DNA of 64,000 nucleotides from CAIKZJ01 sp964626015 (GCA_964626015.1 CAZVCC010000009.1:1-64000), one strand, 5' to 3'; positions 34,332-43,431 are shown, numbered from the stretch's first letter. The notes: generated by a model from the letters alone, not told the origin. Made by a program: numbers and translations.

Positions 34332-35126
34332 TTATTTTGATAATTCGATTCTTCTGTATATATAAGAAGCCAATGAGAAAATATCCAGAGCATCTTGCTC
34401 AGTCATATTCCATTCTATTTTCGGAGCGTGAGCTGTTGGATTTCTAAATGTACCAAATAATCCTTTTGATAAATTTACAAATCCTTTTTGTTCACTTTTT
34501 TCTGTTTCGTTTACAAAACTATTTATTTTTAACTTTGGGTTATCACCACCAAAAGCTTCATCTATTAGCAGAGCGCCATCTGTTTTCAACCCGGTTTTAT
34601 TTCTTACTAATGATGCTATACTTTTACATGCTTCTAGTACTGCATGAAAATAATTATCAGTCAAAAGTTCTGCTTTACAATAATCTAAAATATACGAATG
34701 AACATTTCTTGCCTCTAATTTTTGTTTAAGACGTGTTGCTTTGCTTTCAGCTTCTGATAATGAATTAGCGGCATCGATTTTATGGTATTTCCCATCGTCT
34801 CGCCATTCCAATCCATGAAAGGCTAAAACTGTATTGATTGGTTTTACTTTTTCTTTAAAAACATCTGCTTTCCCGATAAACAATTTCGGACTAAGTGCTT
34901 TAGTAATAAAATTCAGTACCATTACACCAGAATGACTCCTATTTTGATGTTCTACAAAAGCATTAAAAAGACGTTTCCACTTGGTATTATATGGATCAAT
35001 GTCCTCTAAGCCTATTTGTTTTAAATTATAAGCTATTTCAGTGCCAGTTAGTCCAAAATTAGTATCTGCAAGATTTTTACAAATCACTTCTAATTCCTCC
35101 GTCGAAAATGTTCTATAAGTTGACAT
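34332..35126 (-). CDS. TIGR02391/Ymh-type protein with HEPN R-x4-H motif
   Basis: A 264-residue protein whose C-terminal half matches the TIGR02391 (Hypoth_Ymh) abortive-infection-type family: HAVLEACKSIASLVRNKTGL, then LLIDEAFGG, and LFGTFRNPTAHAPKIEW. The last contains Arg228-Asn-Pro-Thr-Ala-His233, which fits the HEPN RNase signature R-x4-H. Residues 1-100 hold a helical DNA/RNA-binding-like region. It is the first gene of the seven-gene operon, 3 bp before SNF2. It is therefore a candidate RNA-cleaving effector of this system. Confidence 0.8.
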   Translation of the reverse strand: MSTYRTFSTEELEVICKNLADTNFGLTGTEIAYNLKQIGLEDIDPYNTKWKRLFNAFVEHQNRSHSGVMVLNFITKALSPKLFIGKADVFKEKVKPINTVLAFHGLEWRDDGKYHKIDAANSLSEAESKATRLKQKLEARNVHSYILDYCKAELLTDNYFHAVLEACKSIASLVRNKTGLKTDGALLIDEAFGGDNPKLKINSFVNETEKSEQKGFVNLSKGLFGTFRNPTAHAPKIEWNMTEQDALDIFSLASYIYRRIELSK

Positions 35127-35360
35127 TTTAGATTTTTTATAAAAAATTATTTATAATTCTTCTGGGGCTTTTACCTTTATCTTCCAATCCACTTTAATTT
35201 GTTTCCTAAAATTTACGAAAAATACATTTTATTAACTTTAATTATAATTCGAAAATATTACTCATTTTTAAGGTAAGTAGAGTATCATTGAATGATATTT
35301 ATAAGGCTGGCTTTATTTTGTCGAAATATTTTCAACGGAATAGAAATGAGCATTTTCAGC
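35127..35360. other. Short AT-rich spacer
   Basis: No gene or clear structure is seen in these 234 bases. It should contain the promoter of the minus-strand HEPN-SNF2-Mod-Res operon, but I cannot fix a -35/-10 with confidence. Confidence 0.4.
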
Positions 35361-35699
35361 TCATTTCCTATTCCATACAAAGAACTCAATCTCGTTGGAG
35401 GTGTCCTTTCCAAATCCAACGATGAATTTGTAAGCCCCTGTTTTCCATCCGATTACGTCAAATGAATGATAGTGCCAGTTATCCGATTCCCACTTTTCAG
35501 TTAATAAGTGTGTGGTTTCGTTTGATTGTAAATTCCAAAGGTAAATAGTGACCATCGGCGGTGTGCCGTCATACTGATGTCCGAGTGTGATTGAGGTGTG
35601 ATAGTTTACATCGCCTACGTTTTTGTAGTCGAGTGATAAGGATTGAGAATATGCACTGCTACAGATTAAGAATAATATTATTGTTACAATTGTTTTCAT
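35361..35699 (-). CDS. Exported protein of unknown function (112 aa)
   Basis: A 112-residue protein with a clear signal peptide (MKTIVTIILFLICSSAYSQ, cleavage near 19). The mature part is a small beta-rich domain with several Trp and Tyr residues (IYLWNLQS, WHYHSFDVIGWKTGAYKF) that could be an Ig-like or lectin-like fold. No family can be named. It belongs to a run of exported proteins that has no defence motif. Confidence 0.65.
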   Translation of the reverse strand: MKTIVTIILFLICSSAYSQSLSLDYKNVGDVNYHTSITLGHQYDGTPPMVTIYLWNLQSNETTHLLTEKWESDNWHYHSFDVIGWKTGAYKFIVGFGKDTSNEIEFFVWNRK

Positions 35700-35726
35700 A
35701 ATTCAAATATAGTTTTAATAAATGAC

Positions 35727-35754
35727 AAAGGAGACAGTTTTCGCTGTCTCCTTT
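35727..35754. terminator. Strong hairpin terminator
   Basis: AAAGGAGACAG (35727-35737) pairs perfectly with CTGTCTCCTTT (35744-35754). The A and T tracts on both sides make it work in either direction. It lies just downstream of the minus-strand gene at 35772. Confidence 0.85.
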
Positions 35755-35771
35755 TGATTTTAGATTATTTT

Positions 35772-36236
35772 TTACTTTTCAGCGTTGGCTTTAGCTTCTT
35801 TCTCGGCTTCCATCCTCACTTCCCATTCAGCGTCCCACCACTTATTAGCAGGAGGCACATCTATTTTGTGAACAGGATCTACTGTAATAGTACCGCCTTC
35901 TTTTGCAATCTTATGCATTACTGAAATAAGTTTCTCTTTCGGACCGGAGGCTTTTACTTCACCCAGCCACCATCCATCTTTTGTTTTGGCTGAAGCACGC
36001 CATTGGTCTTTCAGTTTATTGTAAGATTGTGTTCTGTCCACTTTCATGACTTTAGTGAGTATTAAACCTATTCTGTCTTTGTGGATAGTGCTTACGGTGA
36101 ATTCGATTATGTCTTCACTAGTGAGTTCAGAGCGTTGTTTTCGCAGGCGGTTTAATGCTTCTAGACACTTAGTTTCCATTTCATCAATTTCTCTCAAGAG
36201 GTCTTGTAGACCCGCGTCTTTGATTGATGTTTCCAT
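35772..36236 (-). CDS. Protein of unknown function (154 aa)
   Basis: A 154-residue cytoplasmic protein with an N-terminal coiled helix (IDEMETKCLEALNRLRKQRS), a central segment ending in DGWWLGEVKASGP and a C-terminal Ala/Lys/Glu-rich tail. No family is recognised. A strong terminator follows. The neighbours do not explain its role. Confidence 0.55.
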   Translation of the reverse strand: METSIKDAGLQDLLREIDEMETKCLEALNRLRKQRSELTSEDIIEFTVSTIHKDRIGLILTKVMKVDRTQSYNKLKDQWRASAKTKDGWWLGEVKASGPKEKLISVMHKIAKEGGTITVDPVHKIDVPPANKWWDAEWEVRMEAEKEAKANAEK

Positions 36237-36325
36237 TATAATATATTATAGTTTAAGAATAGAAATATTCGTATTCTCTTCTATTTATATTATATCATGA
36301 AAAATAGAAAGATGATTTAGGTATA

Positions 36326-37594
36326 CTATTTTATAAGTTCTAGTGTTGGTAAGTTTATTCTAAAGCACTCATCGAAATATTTTCGTCTTTCTGAATAAGG
36401 TATTTTATTTCTATAATTTATACCAGGTTGAGGATTATTGAAAGTTCTTTCCAAATATTGAGTTTCTTTATCGTAAAAACATCCCATAATATTTTTCCTA
36501 ACTTGATTTTCATTTGAACCTCTCACTTTAATAATTTCACTCCAAAACTCCTCGGTTGCTTCATTCTTGTAATTATTTTCTATATACTGTTCTCTAGATA
36601 GCCCACCCCATTTATCAACGGCTTTATTAGAACTCGAGAGATCATTATATTTATCATATTTTTCTTTGCTTTCATGTTCAGATGAAAATACAATGGGATA
36701 TAAAGAATATGGTAATGGCCCACTTTTTAATGCCACTGCATATATTTCGGCTTCTTTAAAGCTATTAAAGCCCTCAATATCAATTTCGCCGTCGTCGGAT
36801 GATTTTCGTGCTATTATCGTAGATGAAAAAACTAATTCATCTATTAAAAAAGAAATCTCCTTTGCAATGTTGGCACCTGTTATTCGTTTCCAGTCAACAC
36901 TAGCATCATCTGTTAATCTACACTTTACAACTGATGTATTATACTTGCTGTCAGTTTTAACTTCAACATCTTTGATAAATTTGTCTAATAATTCAGGCTC
37001 TTTTTTTAGGCAATATAAACGATAATATTCACCTCCATTTAAATTATAAATGTTTTTAGACCATGCAAATGTTACATCAGACGGGATTACAGCTTTTACT
37101 GAAGCACTATAAAAAAGATTGTTTACGATATTTTTGTTATTCCTTTCAACATAATATCCAAAGTTATAAAATTTTAGCAAACCTATTATACTGATTTGGT
37201 TTGAAGATGACTTACTTCTCATATTATCAATATTATTAATAATTCCTTGATATAATTCAATAGGCTTTGATAAATGAACAGTTAAATGAGCTTTAATCTG
37301 TAATAAATTAACTATTTCCTCTAATCTTGAGGTCATAGGTATACTTATGGAAATTGTATTATCACTGTTAGTTTGAATAAATGAATTTGAAATATCAAAT
37401 AACTCCATCCTGTTTTTCAGGGTATTGGTTATTTCTCTTAATTCGACTTCAGAAAGATTAGCCATTCCACTTGAAATGCTAAAATCTAATTTGTGGTGCA
37501 CTTTATGATTAGTTTCAGTCTTCTTACAAGACAATGCTAAAGTAATAATTAACACAACAAAACAACAGAACAATATTCTCGAATATTTTATCAT
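36326..37594 (-). CDS. SecD periplasmic-domain-like lipoprotein
   Basis: A 422-residue lipoprotein (lipobox ending LALSC, Cys23) whose first ~300 mature residues follow the SecD periplasmic P1 domain. TLKNRMELFDISNSFIQTNS corresponds to the base motif L-x-N-R-x-x-x-x-G-V. SIPMTSRLEEIVNLLQIKA lines up with the L-P-G segment, and TGANIAKEISFLIDELVFSS with the P1 head. GFNSFKEAEIYAVALKSGPL matches the EA-x-x-L-A-x-x-L-x-x-G-x-L-P motif. The six SecD membrane helices are absent. The C-terminal ~120 residues are unassigned. It may interact with envelope secretion; the function is unknown. Confidence 0.68.
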   Translation of the reverse strand: MIKYSRILFCCFVVLIITLALSCKKTETNHKVHHKLDFSISSGMANLSEVELREITNTLKNRMELFDISNSFIQTNSDNTISISIPMTSRLEEIVNLLQIKAHLTVHLSKPIELYQGIINNIDNMRSKSSSNQISIIGLLKFYNFGYYVERNNKNIVNNLFYSASVKAVIPSDVTFAWSKNIYNLNGGEYYRLYCLKKEPELLDKFIKDVEVKTDSKYNTSVVKCRLTDDASVDWKRITGANIAKEISFLIDELVFSSTIIARKSSDDGEIDIEGFNSFKEAEIYAVALKSGPLPYSLYPIVFSSEHESKEKYDKYNDLSSSNKAVDKWGGLSREQYIENNYKNEATEEFWSEIIKVRGSNENQVRKNIMGCFYDKETQYLERTFNNPQPGINYRNKIPYSERRKYFDECFRINLPTLELIK

Positions 37595-38011
37595 TTTTCG
37601 TAAAATAATAATTACTTATTTAAAGAAAATTAGTTATAAATAATAAAAAATCAAATATAAAAATTTTAGAGGGTATAATATTTCTATGAATAATACTATA
37701 ATTCAGTGAGTAAATAAAATTCATCTTGTTTGTCTAATATATTGTTATTCAAGAGTGTTAAGTAATAAAAATCTAATTAATAAATACTTATTGATTTGCA
37801 ACCGTGTTACTTCAGCTACGTCATTATCGGGAATTAAATCTATCGATTATGTAAATCCAACCAAGGCCATTTCGCAAGATTCTAATTCCTTATAAGCAAT
37901 ATTTCAGGACATATAAGTACATTTAATAATGCAGCTTCATTTCAATAGCTTTGCTAATGTTTTTAATCGACAAGTTATATTCTCTAAAGAAATAAAAAGC
38001 CTTACCACGTT
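37595..38011. other. Intergenic, nothing recognised
   Basis: The 417 bases are AT-rich with no convincing gene, repeat or hairpin visible by eye. Confidence 0.5.
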
Positions 38012-38488
38012 TTAATAATTAGCAATTCCAAATTTTGGTTCTAACATAATTACTATTATATTGTCACTTCCATTTTGTATTTTCCATTTAATATCATCAT
38101 AATATTCATTTTTGTTGGAATATGGGAACCAATATATTGATTCAAAATTTGCTTCTTTTCCAGGCATTATAATATTTTCCTGGGCTTCTGTAAGATTATC
38201 TTTATCAATATCGTCCATTGTTCTAAATAAATCTCCTGGATAGTATGTATCACTTGAAGGAAGAAATACTTTAAAATCGCTTTTATTCATCTCTACTGCT
38301 TTATTCGACTTGTTTTTAATACTGAATAAAATAGCTAATCGACCGGCTGGTTTTCCATTAAGCCATCTTTCTTGAACTTCGATGTTGGATTTCAAGCTTG
38401 TGAATTCAAACTCTGTTTTTTTGTATTCAAACTTAATATCTGAATAATTCCTCTGCTGGTACTTTTTGTCACCACAGCCTGTTACCAT
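38012..38488 (-). pseudogene. Lipoprotein with frameshifted signal sequence
   Basis: The open frame gives 158 residues beginning MVTGC, which is only the end of a lipobox. A good start ATG lies upstream at about 38525 in another frame and encodes MKTIYF. Shifting by one base in the following T5 run yields MKTIYF-LVFAVIIMVTGC, a proper lipoprotein signal. The mature domain (beta-rich, with YYPGDLFRTMDD) resembles telokin-like DUF4352 proteins. It is either a broken gene, a phase-variable one, or an assembly error at the homopolymer. Confidence 0.6.
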
Positions 38489-38550
38489 AATGATAACTGC
38501 AAATACTAAAAATAAATTGTTTTCATCTCGTTTTGATTTTTATATTTAAA

Positions 38551-39075
38551 TTATTTGCGTTTTTTGAAGTAAATGTTTTTGTTCTCCAATCCATATGAAT
38601 CAAATTGCGTCTGTGTGTATAAAATATCTTTATTATACGATAAAATATAAAGAGGAGATTCTGGATATTTTATAAGTTTTTTGATATTAATTTTATCAAA
38701 TATTGCTTTTTTAAAATATATTTCAATTGTATTGTCATTTAATTCGTAAGTACATTCAAATTTATGCGTTGGGCCGAAAGTATCTTCACCTTGAAAATAA
38801 ACCTCGTTGTTCGATCTTATTATTAAGATAATAGTGTGTGATTCATCTTCGTATTCGTAAGTACCTATCCAATTTATATTATCCACTTTATCTTTTAAAA
38901 CAGAATCGTTTTTCTCTTTATCTATTTGATTCATTCCAAATTCTCTTTTATCTTCATAAAATCGCACTTCTTGGTTTTTCTTACAGGAATATAAACTGGA
39001 TATTAGTATAGATAATAATAGATAATAAACAAGACTTAATAAAATATTAATTTGTTTAATTTTGTATAGTCTCAT
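38551..39075 (-). CDS. Lipoprotein of unknown function (174 aa)
   Basis: A 174-residue protein with an N-terminal hydrophobic segment ending in SSLYSC, a lipobox-like site at about residue 30. The mature part is beta-rich (WIGTYEYEDESHTIILII, YFQGEDTFGP, FECTYELND, IEIYFKKAIF). It reads like a lipocalin-like or calycin-type small domain, but no family is certain. It belongs to the same run of exported proteins. Confidence 0.6.
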   Translation of the reverse strand: MRLYKIKQINILLSLVYYLLLSILISSLYSCKKNQEVRFYEDKREFGMNQIDKEKNDSVLKDKVDNINWIGTYEYEDESHTIILIIRSNNEVYFQGEDTFGPTHKFECTYELNDNTIEIYFKKAIFDKINIKKLIKYPESPLYILSYNKDILYTQTQFDSYGLENKNIYFKKRK

Positions 39076-39088
39076 AATATATTATTAT

Positions 39089-39277
39089 TCATTTAAATGA
39101 AATTATTCTATCATATTTATTAGGTAATATTTCAATTTTATCTTTGACGTCAGAATCATGCTTGTCATTTATCATAAACCTAATTATTATCAAATCTACG
39201 TATTTTATCTCTAAACCGTTGATTCTTTCTATTCTTCGCATTAAGTCTTCTCTTTTTCTTTTCCCCCTGGTACGCAT
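39089..39277 (-). CDS. Possible small basic protein (62 aa)
   Basis: A 62-residue frame that starts directly after the stop codon of the WG-repeat gene and begins with a very basic stretch (MRTRGKRKREDLMRRIERI). No family is recognised. It could be the 3' remnant of a longer gene or a genuine downstream gene. Confidence is low. Confidence 0.35.
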   Translation of the reverse strand: MRTRGKRKREDLMRRIERINGLEIKYVDLIIIRFMINDKHDSDVKDKIEILPNKYDRIISFK

Positions 39278-40819
39278 CTACTCGTTATTTTTTACTTCCA
39301 TTATTATTCCTTTATAATTAGATGTCGTAAAAATATAATTTTGAGAATCACTACAAGAATGGTTAAAAACTATAAATTCAATAGGTGTAAAAACAATTTT
39401 CTTAATATTATGTATATCTCCATATCTATATTTGTATTTATCTACAGCCTTATATGAATAAAATGTTAATTTTTTATTGTCCCCATTTTTTAATCTAACT
39501 ATCCAATGATTTTTAGTCTCTAATAACAAATCATTTTCATCATATAATTTGATATTAAATTCAAATCTGTCAATTTGTGCACCAATATTATTTATTAAAT
39601 TGATATTTAATGTTACAGGTCCTTTGTATTGCAGTTCCACTAGCCCGACTTGCTCGGCACTAATTAGTTCAATATTAAATACTCCTATTTTATCACCCGG
39701 TAAATAGCTTGAAAAGATTGTTTTCAAATTATAATTCTCTACGAAATAATTATTTTCGAAATTATCTATTCTGTTAAATCTTGGTGAAACAATAAAATCG
39801 CCTTTACTATTTAGAATTCCTATTTTATTATTCATGGAAGCAAAAATAATATTATTTAATATTTTAATTTCTTGAATATCTTTATTTGGATTAATGATTG
39901 TTTTACCTTTTCTATTTATAACACAATAGCCTCCATTTATAAAAGCAGCTGCTCTTCCCTCTTCAAATTCAGATAGATTATCATATTGTGGATTAATTAA
40001 ATATTTTCCTTTATCATCAATTACTCCAAATTTATTACCTAATACCACAACAGCAATACCTTCTTTGAAGGGGTATGCAAAATCATATTGAGGATTTATT
40101 ATTAATAATCCCTCTTTATTAATATATCCATATAAACCATTTGTACATTTTACACAAGCCTTATCCTCTATAAAATCGTTTGCATTCAGAAATTGGGGGT
40201 TAATAATAATATCTCCCAATTTATTAATATATCCATAATAATTACCTTGTTTAAATACAGCAATATTTTCAGAAAACGGTTTTATATAATCAAATTTAGG
40301 GTTAATAACTGTTTTGCCATTTATATCAATTGCGCCATATTTATCTTTAATTTTTATAATTGATAATTCCTCAACAAAGGGTGTTGCTTCAAAACAGTTC
40401 AATGTAGATAAAACCTTACCTTGTTTATCGATTATTTTCATCTCATTATTTATATCCAATACGATTGCAGCATTGCTTGAAAAACTAACTGCATTATTAT
40501 AAATAGGTTGAATTATAAACTCGCCTCCATTATTTATATATCCATATTTCCCATTCTTTATTTGAACCAAGGCTAAACCATCTGAAAATTCATGTGCTGA
40601 AATAAATGTAGGTTCGATCATATATTTGCCATCCCTATTAATATACCCGTATAAATAGTTTTCCATTACAACTTTATATTCTTTGGTTTCATCCTTAATA
40701 AAATTCAAAGATAATTTTGGAAATCCTATATTCTTTTCAGAAAAATATATTAAATAAATAATATTGGATAATACGACTACTAATACGAATATAACAATTA
40801 ATATGATAAATTTTTTCAT
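39278..40819 (-). CDS. WG-repeat (KWG) protein, membrane-anchored
   Basis: A 513-residue protein with an N-terminal membrane anchor (about residues 4-27) and about ten WG/KWG repeats of ~36 residues over residues 50-350. Examples are YGYINRDGKYMIEPTFISAH, YGYINNGGEFIIQPIY and FGVIDDKGKYLINPQY. Here the Trp is replaced by Tyr or Phe. The C-terminal ~130 residues form a separate beta domain. WG-repeat proteins are common and poorly understood; a role in surface binding or envelope functions is likely. Confidence 0.8.
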   Translation of the reverse strand: MKKFIILIVIFVLVVVLSNIIYLIYFSEKNIGFPKLSLNFIKDETKEYKVVMENYLYGYINRDGKYMIEPTFISAHEFSDGLALVQIKNGKYGYINNGGEFIIQPIYNNAVSFSSNAAIVLDINNEMKIIDKQGKVLSTLNCFEATPFVEELSIIKIKDKYGAIDINGKTVINPKFDYIKPFSENIAVFKQGNYYGYINKLGDIIINPQFLNANDFIEDKACVKCTNGLYGYINKEGLLIINPQYDFAYPFKEGIAVVVLGNKFGVIDDKGKYLINPQYDNLSEFEEGRAAAFINGGYCVINRKGKTIINPNKDIQEIKILNNIIFASMNNKIGILNSKGDFIVSPRFNRIDNFENNYFVENYNLKTIFSSYLPGDKIGVFNIELISAEQVGLVELQYKGPVTLNINLINNIGAQIDRFEFNIKLYDENDLLLETKNHWIVRLKNGDNKKLTFYSYKAVDKYKYRYGDIHNIKKIVFTPIEFIVFNHSCSDSQNYIFTTSNYKGIIMEVKNNE

Positions 40820-41288
40820 ATGAAGTATTTTATATTAGTAAAGATAAAAATATTTTTGCAAAATGTTCAGCAATTAAATATTTAGTATATTTCTTTGTAT
40901 ATAGAAATACAACAATTACGCAACATGAATTGACGTGATTGTCTTTGTGAAATTTAATTATTTTTTAGAATAAGACAAATGAAAAAATAAATAGTGGCAT
41001 AATAGTTATGAGGGGGTTTATGATGGGACTTTTACAATGGGGACTGGTGTAAATATTATTAACCGTTTTACGTGTTATTTTCTTTGAAATAATTTATAAA
41101 ATACACGTTTTATGACATAAACAAATAAATAATAATTTGATATATTTCAGTTATATAGTGGATAGGAATAAACATCCTCTTGTAAGTTGGGTATTACAGA
41201 ATATTCAAATATTCCCGAGGTATAATCCACGCAGAATAGCACACCGGCAAAGCCGGGTTACAAGCGCGTAATTGACTACCTCGGAATA
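40820..41288. other. Intergenic region with long hairpin at its end
   Basis: No gene is seen. The first ~380 bases are AT-rich and featureless. From 41208 an 83-nt stem-loop begins (separate entry). Confidence 0.5.
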
Positions 41289-41290
41289 TT
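41208..41290. terminator. Long GC-rich stem-loop downstream of the 162-aa gene
   Basis: AATATTCCCGAGGTA (41208-41222) pairs with TACCTCGGAATATT (41277-41290) with one bulged base. Inside it CCGGC (41244-41248) pairs with GCCGG (41252-41256). On the minus strand it lies exactly at the end of the 162-aa gene, so it may protect or terminate that mRNA. It could also be an end structure of a foreign cassette. Confidence 0.6.
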
Positions 41291-41777
41291 ACGCAGCTGC
41301 GCTAAGACACCTATTGCGTTCGTACAAATCATCACATTTACCGGTCAGTTGTAGTTTGTATTTGTTCGCGCAAGTCGAGCAGTGTTCTCCCTTTTGGTGG
41401 TTTAGTATGAGTTCCAAAATAGCTTTTACACTGTCGCAGGCTTGGGCACGGAACTTCAGGTTGCCTGCGTCGGACTGCCCGCCATGTAGGTATATGTAGT
41501 CAATGAAAATGTCATCTACCGGCGGAAATACGAATGATATGACTAAAACCTGTGTGGCATCGTCACGGTGCCTGTATCTTAAATTCATGCACAGTGAATC
41601 GGCGGCGTCAGTGTCCAATTGAAGATCGTGCAGCACGTAATCAGTAGAAATCCCGTATGGTTCGGGTGTTGCTAGTAAGTGGCACTTGAGTTCGTACCCA
41701 CGGTCAGGGTCAGGGGTGAAATCTGATATGAAGTATATTATGTTTTGTGATCTGGCTTTTTTGGTTTTGATTGTCAT
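41289..41777 (-). CDS. Protein of unknown function with GC-rich codon use (162 aa)
   Basis: A 162-residue protein (MTIKTKKARSQNIIYFISDF...) with a C-terminal Cys set (HCSTCANKYKLQL and CDD...C) that could bind zinc. No family is recognised. Its codons use far more G and C in the third position than the surrounding genes, so it probably came from a different source. GC-rich hairpins flank it on both sides. Confidence 0.6.
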   Translation of the reverse strand: MTIKTKKARSQNIIYFISDFTPDPDRGYELKCHLLATPEPYGISTDYVLHDLQLDTDAADSLCMNLRYRHRDDATQVLVISFVFPPVDDIFIDYIYLHGGQSDAGNLKFRAQACDSVKAILELILNHQKGEHCSTCANKYKLQLTGKCDDLYERNRCLSAAA

Positions 41778-42407
41778 TATAATGTTGTTTTAATTTTTAA
41801 GAAACGTCACAATTATGAGCGATTAAATTAGTAATATTTGTGCACTGGTTTTAGTATAGCTTGGTGGTGCACAGCAATGTAAAATCTAGGTTATGCATCA
41901 CGCGGTACAGCACCCCGGACCCGGAAGTGTGCCGCCGCGTATAGCTAATTTAAGTATTTGCACAACTCTGCTGATTTTCAAAAACGTTGATTCTTTCTTT
42001 TTATTAAAGGTTTCAAGCTACTCCCTCGATTTTCAAAAACGTTACCCGGTTCTATTAATTCAAAGAATTTGTTTTTATTCAGTTAAATAAATATGTATTG
42101 TAAGTCGCGGTCACTTGAAATATTAAACTTAGAATGAAAGAAAGTTCTAAAAAAAAATCATTAACAGCAGCACTTCGTTAGAAGTGTATATATATAGATT
42201 ATTTTCTTTAAGTATATTTTAAGTATATTAGGTCGGGCATTATTTCGACTAACTGCCATATAAATATATATGTTACAGGTTATTTAAAGCAAATTTTTTT
42301 AAAGCTATAACCAGACCATTTTAAAACTGGTCCCTCATTCTCTCTTCTTTTCTTAAAACAACTCCCAGTGCTTTTTAAAGTAAGTCCCATTCATTCTTAA
42401 TAAATTA
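41778..42407. other. Intergenic region with GC-rich palindrome and short direct repeats
   Basis: No gene is seen. The part at about 41890-41945 is GC-rich and can fold (ACGCGG against CCGCGT with inner pairs). A 16-bp direct repeat GATTTTCAAAAACGTT occurs at 41973-41988 and 42028-42043. Several AGTCCC-containing words follow up to the stop of the winged-helix gene. The repeats next to a two-wHTH protein could be replication iterons or operators. Confidence 0.45.
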
Positions 42408-43427
42408 TCAAGCTAGTCCCTTTATTACCCGGTCTTCTAATTCCTTATTAAAAGGTTTATGTTTCCAATATTCGTCAGGATTGTAGTACTTTGATTGTTT
42501 ACCTATATTTATTAAGTCATTTTCTATTTCATATTCCTCTTGTGTTCTTGATATTCCGTCCCCTTTGCACCAACTCAGTAACATAACCGATCTAATTTTC
42601 TTGCTATAATATATTACACTTATTCTTGTACCGTCTTCGGATTTCATATAACCGATAAAACTTTCCGGGACCTTCACGGGCTGAATATTCGGAGTAGGTG
42701 CTTCAATGTTTTTATCTGTTATACGGGCTTCTTCCGGTTTAGCCTCAGATTTCACAAACGAATACTTAGCAGGATCATATGTTTCTTTATTGAGTGTGAA
42801 GACCTTACCGTCTTCAAGCTTGATATATCCACTATCATTTAATACGGATAAAAGTTTCTTTACATTTCTATGGTCTATTCCAAGTTTCCTCTCAATGGAA
42901 GTTTGAGTTAAAGTAGATTCCAATATTGGTTCTTTTATAAAGACAACACAATGTCTGTCAAAAACCATCTGGTAGTAATAGAGTTTTAAACATTTTACAA
43001 TAAACTTCATATGGTTTTCCATAGGGAGAACTTCATTTTTAATATCAGTCAGTAAATCATTATATGCTTTGTTATTCAGTATTATATACTTTGGATACTT
43101 CTTATTACTCTCAATGCTTATTTTTTCAAATCTTTTTATGTATTCGCTTTCGTCTATTATACGAAAGTTTCTTTTATTTTTTACAAGTAGTCCTGCATTT
43201 ACCAGCTCGTTTATAGAATTGTAAATCGACGCCGGTGTCGTTACATATTTTGCGGCTAATGGTTTTACATCGATTTTAAAAGTTTTATAAGGCGATTTCT
43301 GAAGGTAATACTGATATTTGAACTTTAGCTCTATATATACCCAGATTGTATAATCGCTGCTAAAAATTTCGTATTCATCTAATAAAAATTCCGGAATTAC
43401 TTCCATGTAATATTTTTCTCTGTTCAT
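42408..43427 (-). CDS. Two-winged-helix DNA-binding protein, possible replication initiator
   Basis: A 339-residue protein with two HTH/winged-helix regions: residues ~50-95 (PLAAKYVTTPASIYNSINEL, then VNAGLLVKNKRNFRII) and ~170-215 (TSIERKLGIDHRNVKKLLSV and LNDSGYIKLEDGKVF). Two such domains and this length are typical of plasmid or phage initiators, but no Rep family is certain. It is the third gene of a minus-strand operon with an HTH protein and a 69-aa protein. Direct repeats lie downstream. Confidence 0.55.
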   Translation of the reverse strand: MNREKYYMEVIPEFLLDEYEIFSSDYTIWVYIELKFKYQYYLQKSPYKTFKIDVKPLAAKYVTTPASIYNSINELVNAGLLVKNKRNFRIIDESEYIKRFEKISIESNKKYPKYIILNNKAYNDLLTDIKNEVLPMENHMKFIVKCLKLYYYQMVFDRHCVVFIKEPILESTLTQTSIERKLGIDHRNVKKLLSVLNDSGYIKLEDGKVFTLNKETYDPAKYSFVKSEAKPEEARITDKNIEAPTPNIQPVKVPESFIGYMKSEDGTRISVIYYSKKIRSVMLLSWCKGDGISRTQEEYEIENDLINIGKQSKYYNPDEYWKHKPFNKELEDRVIKGLA

Positions 43428-43431
43428 AAAT

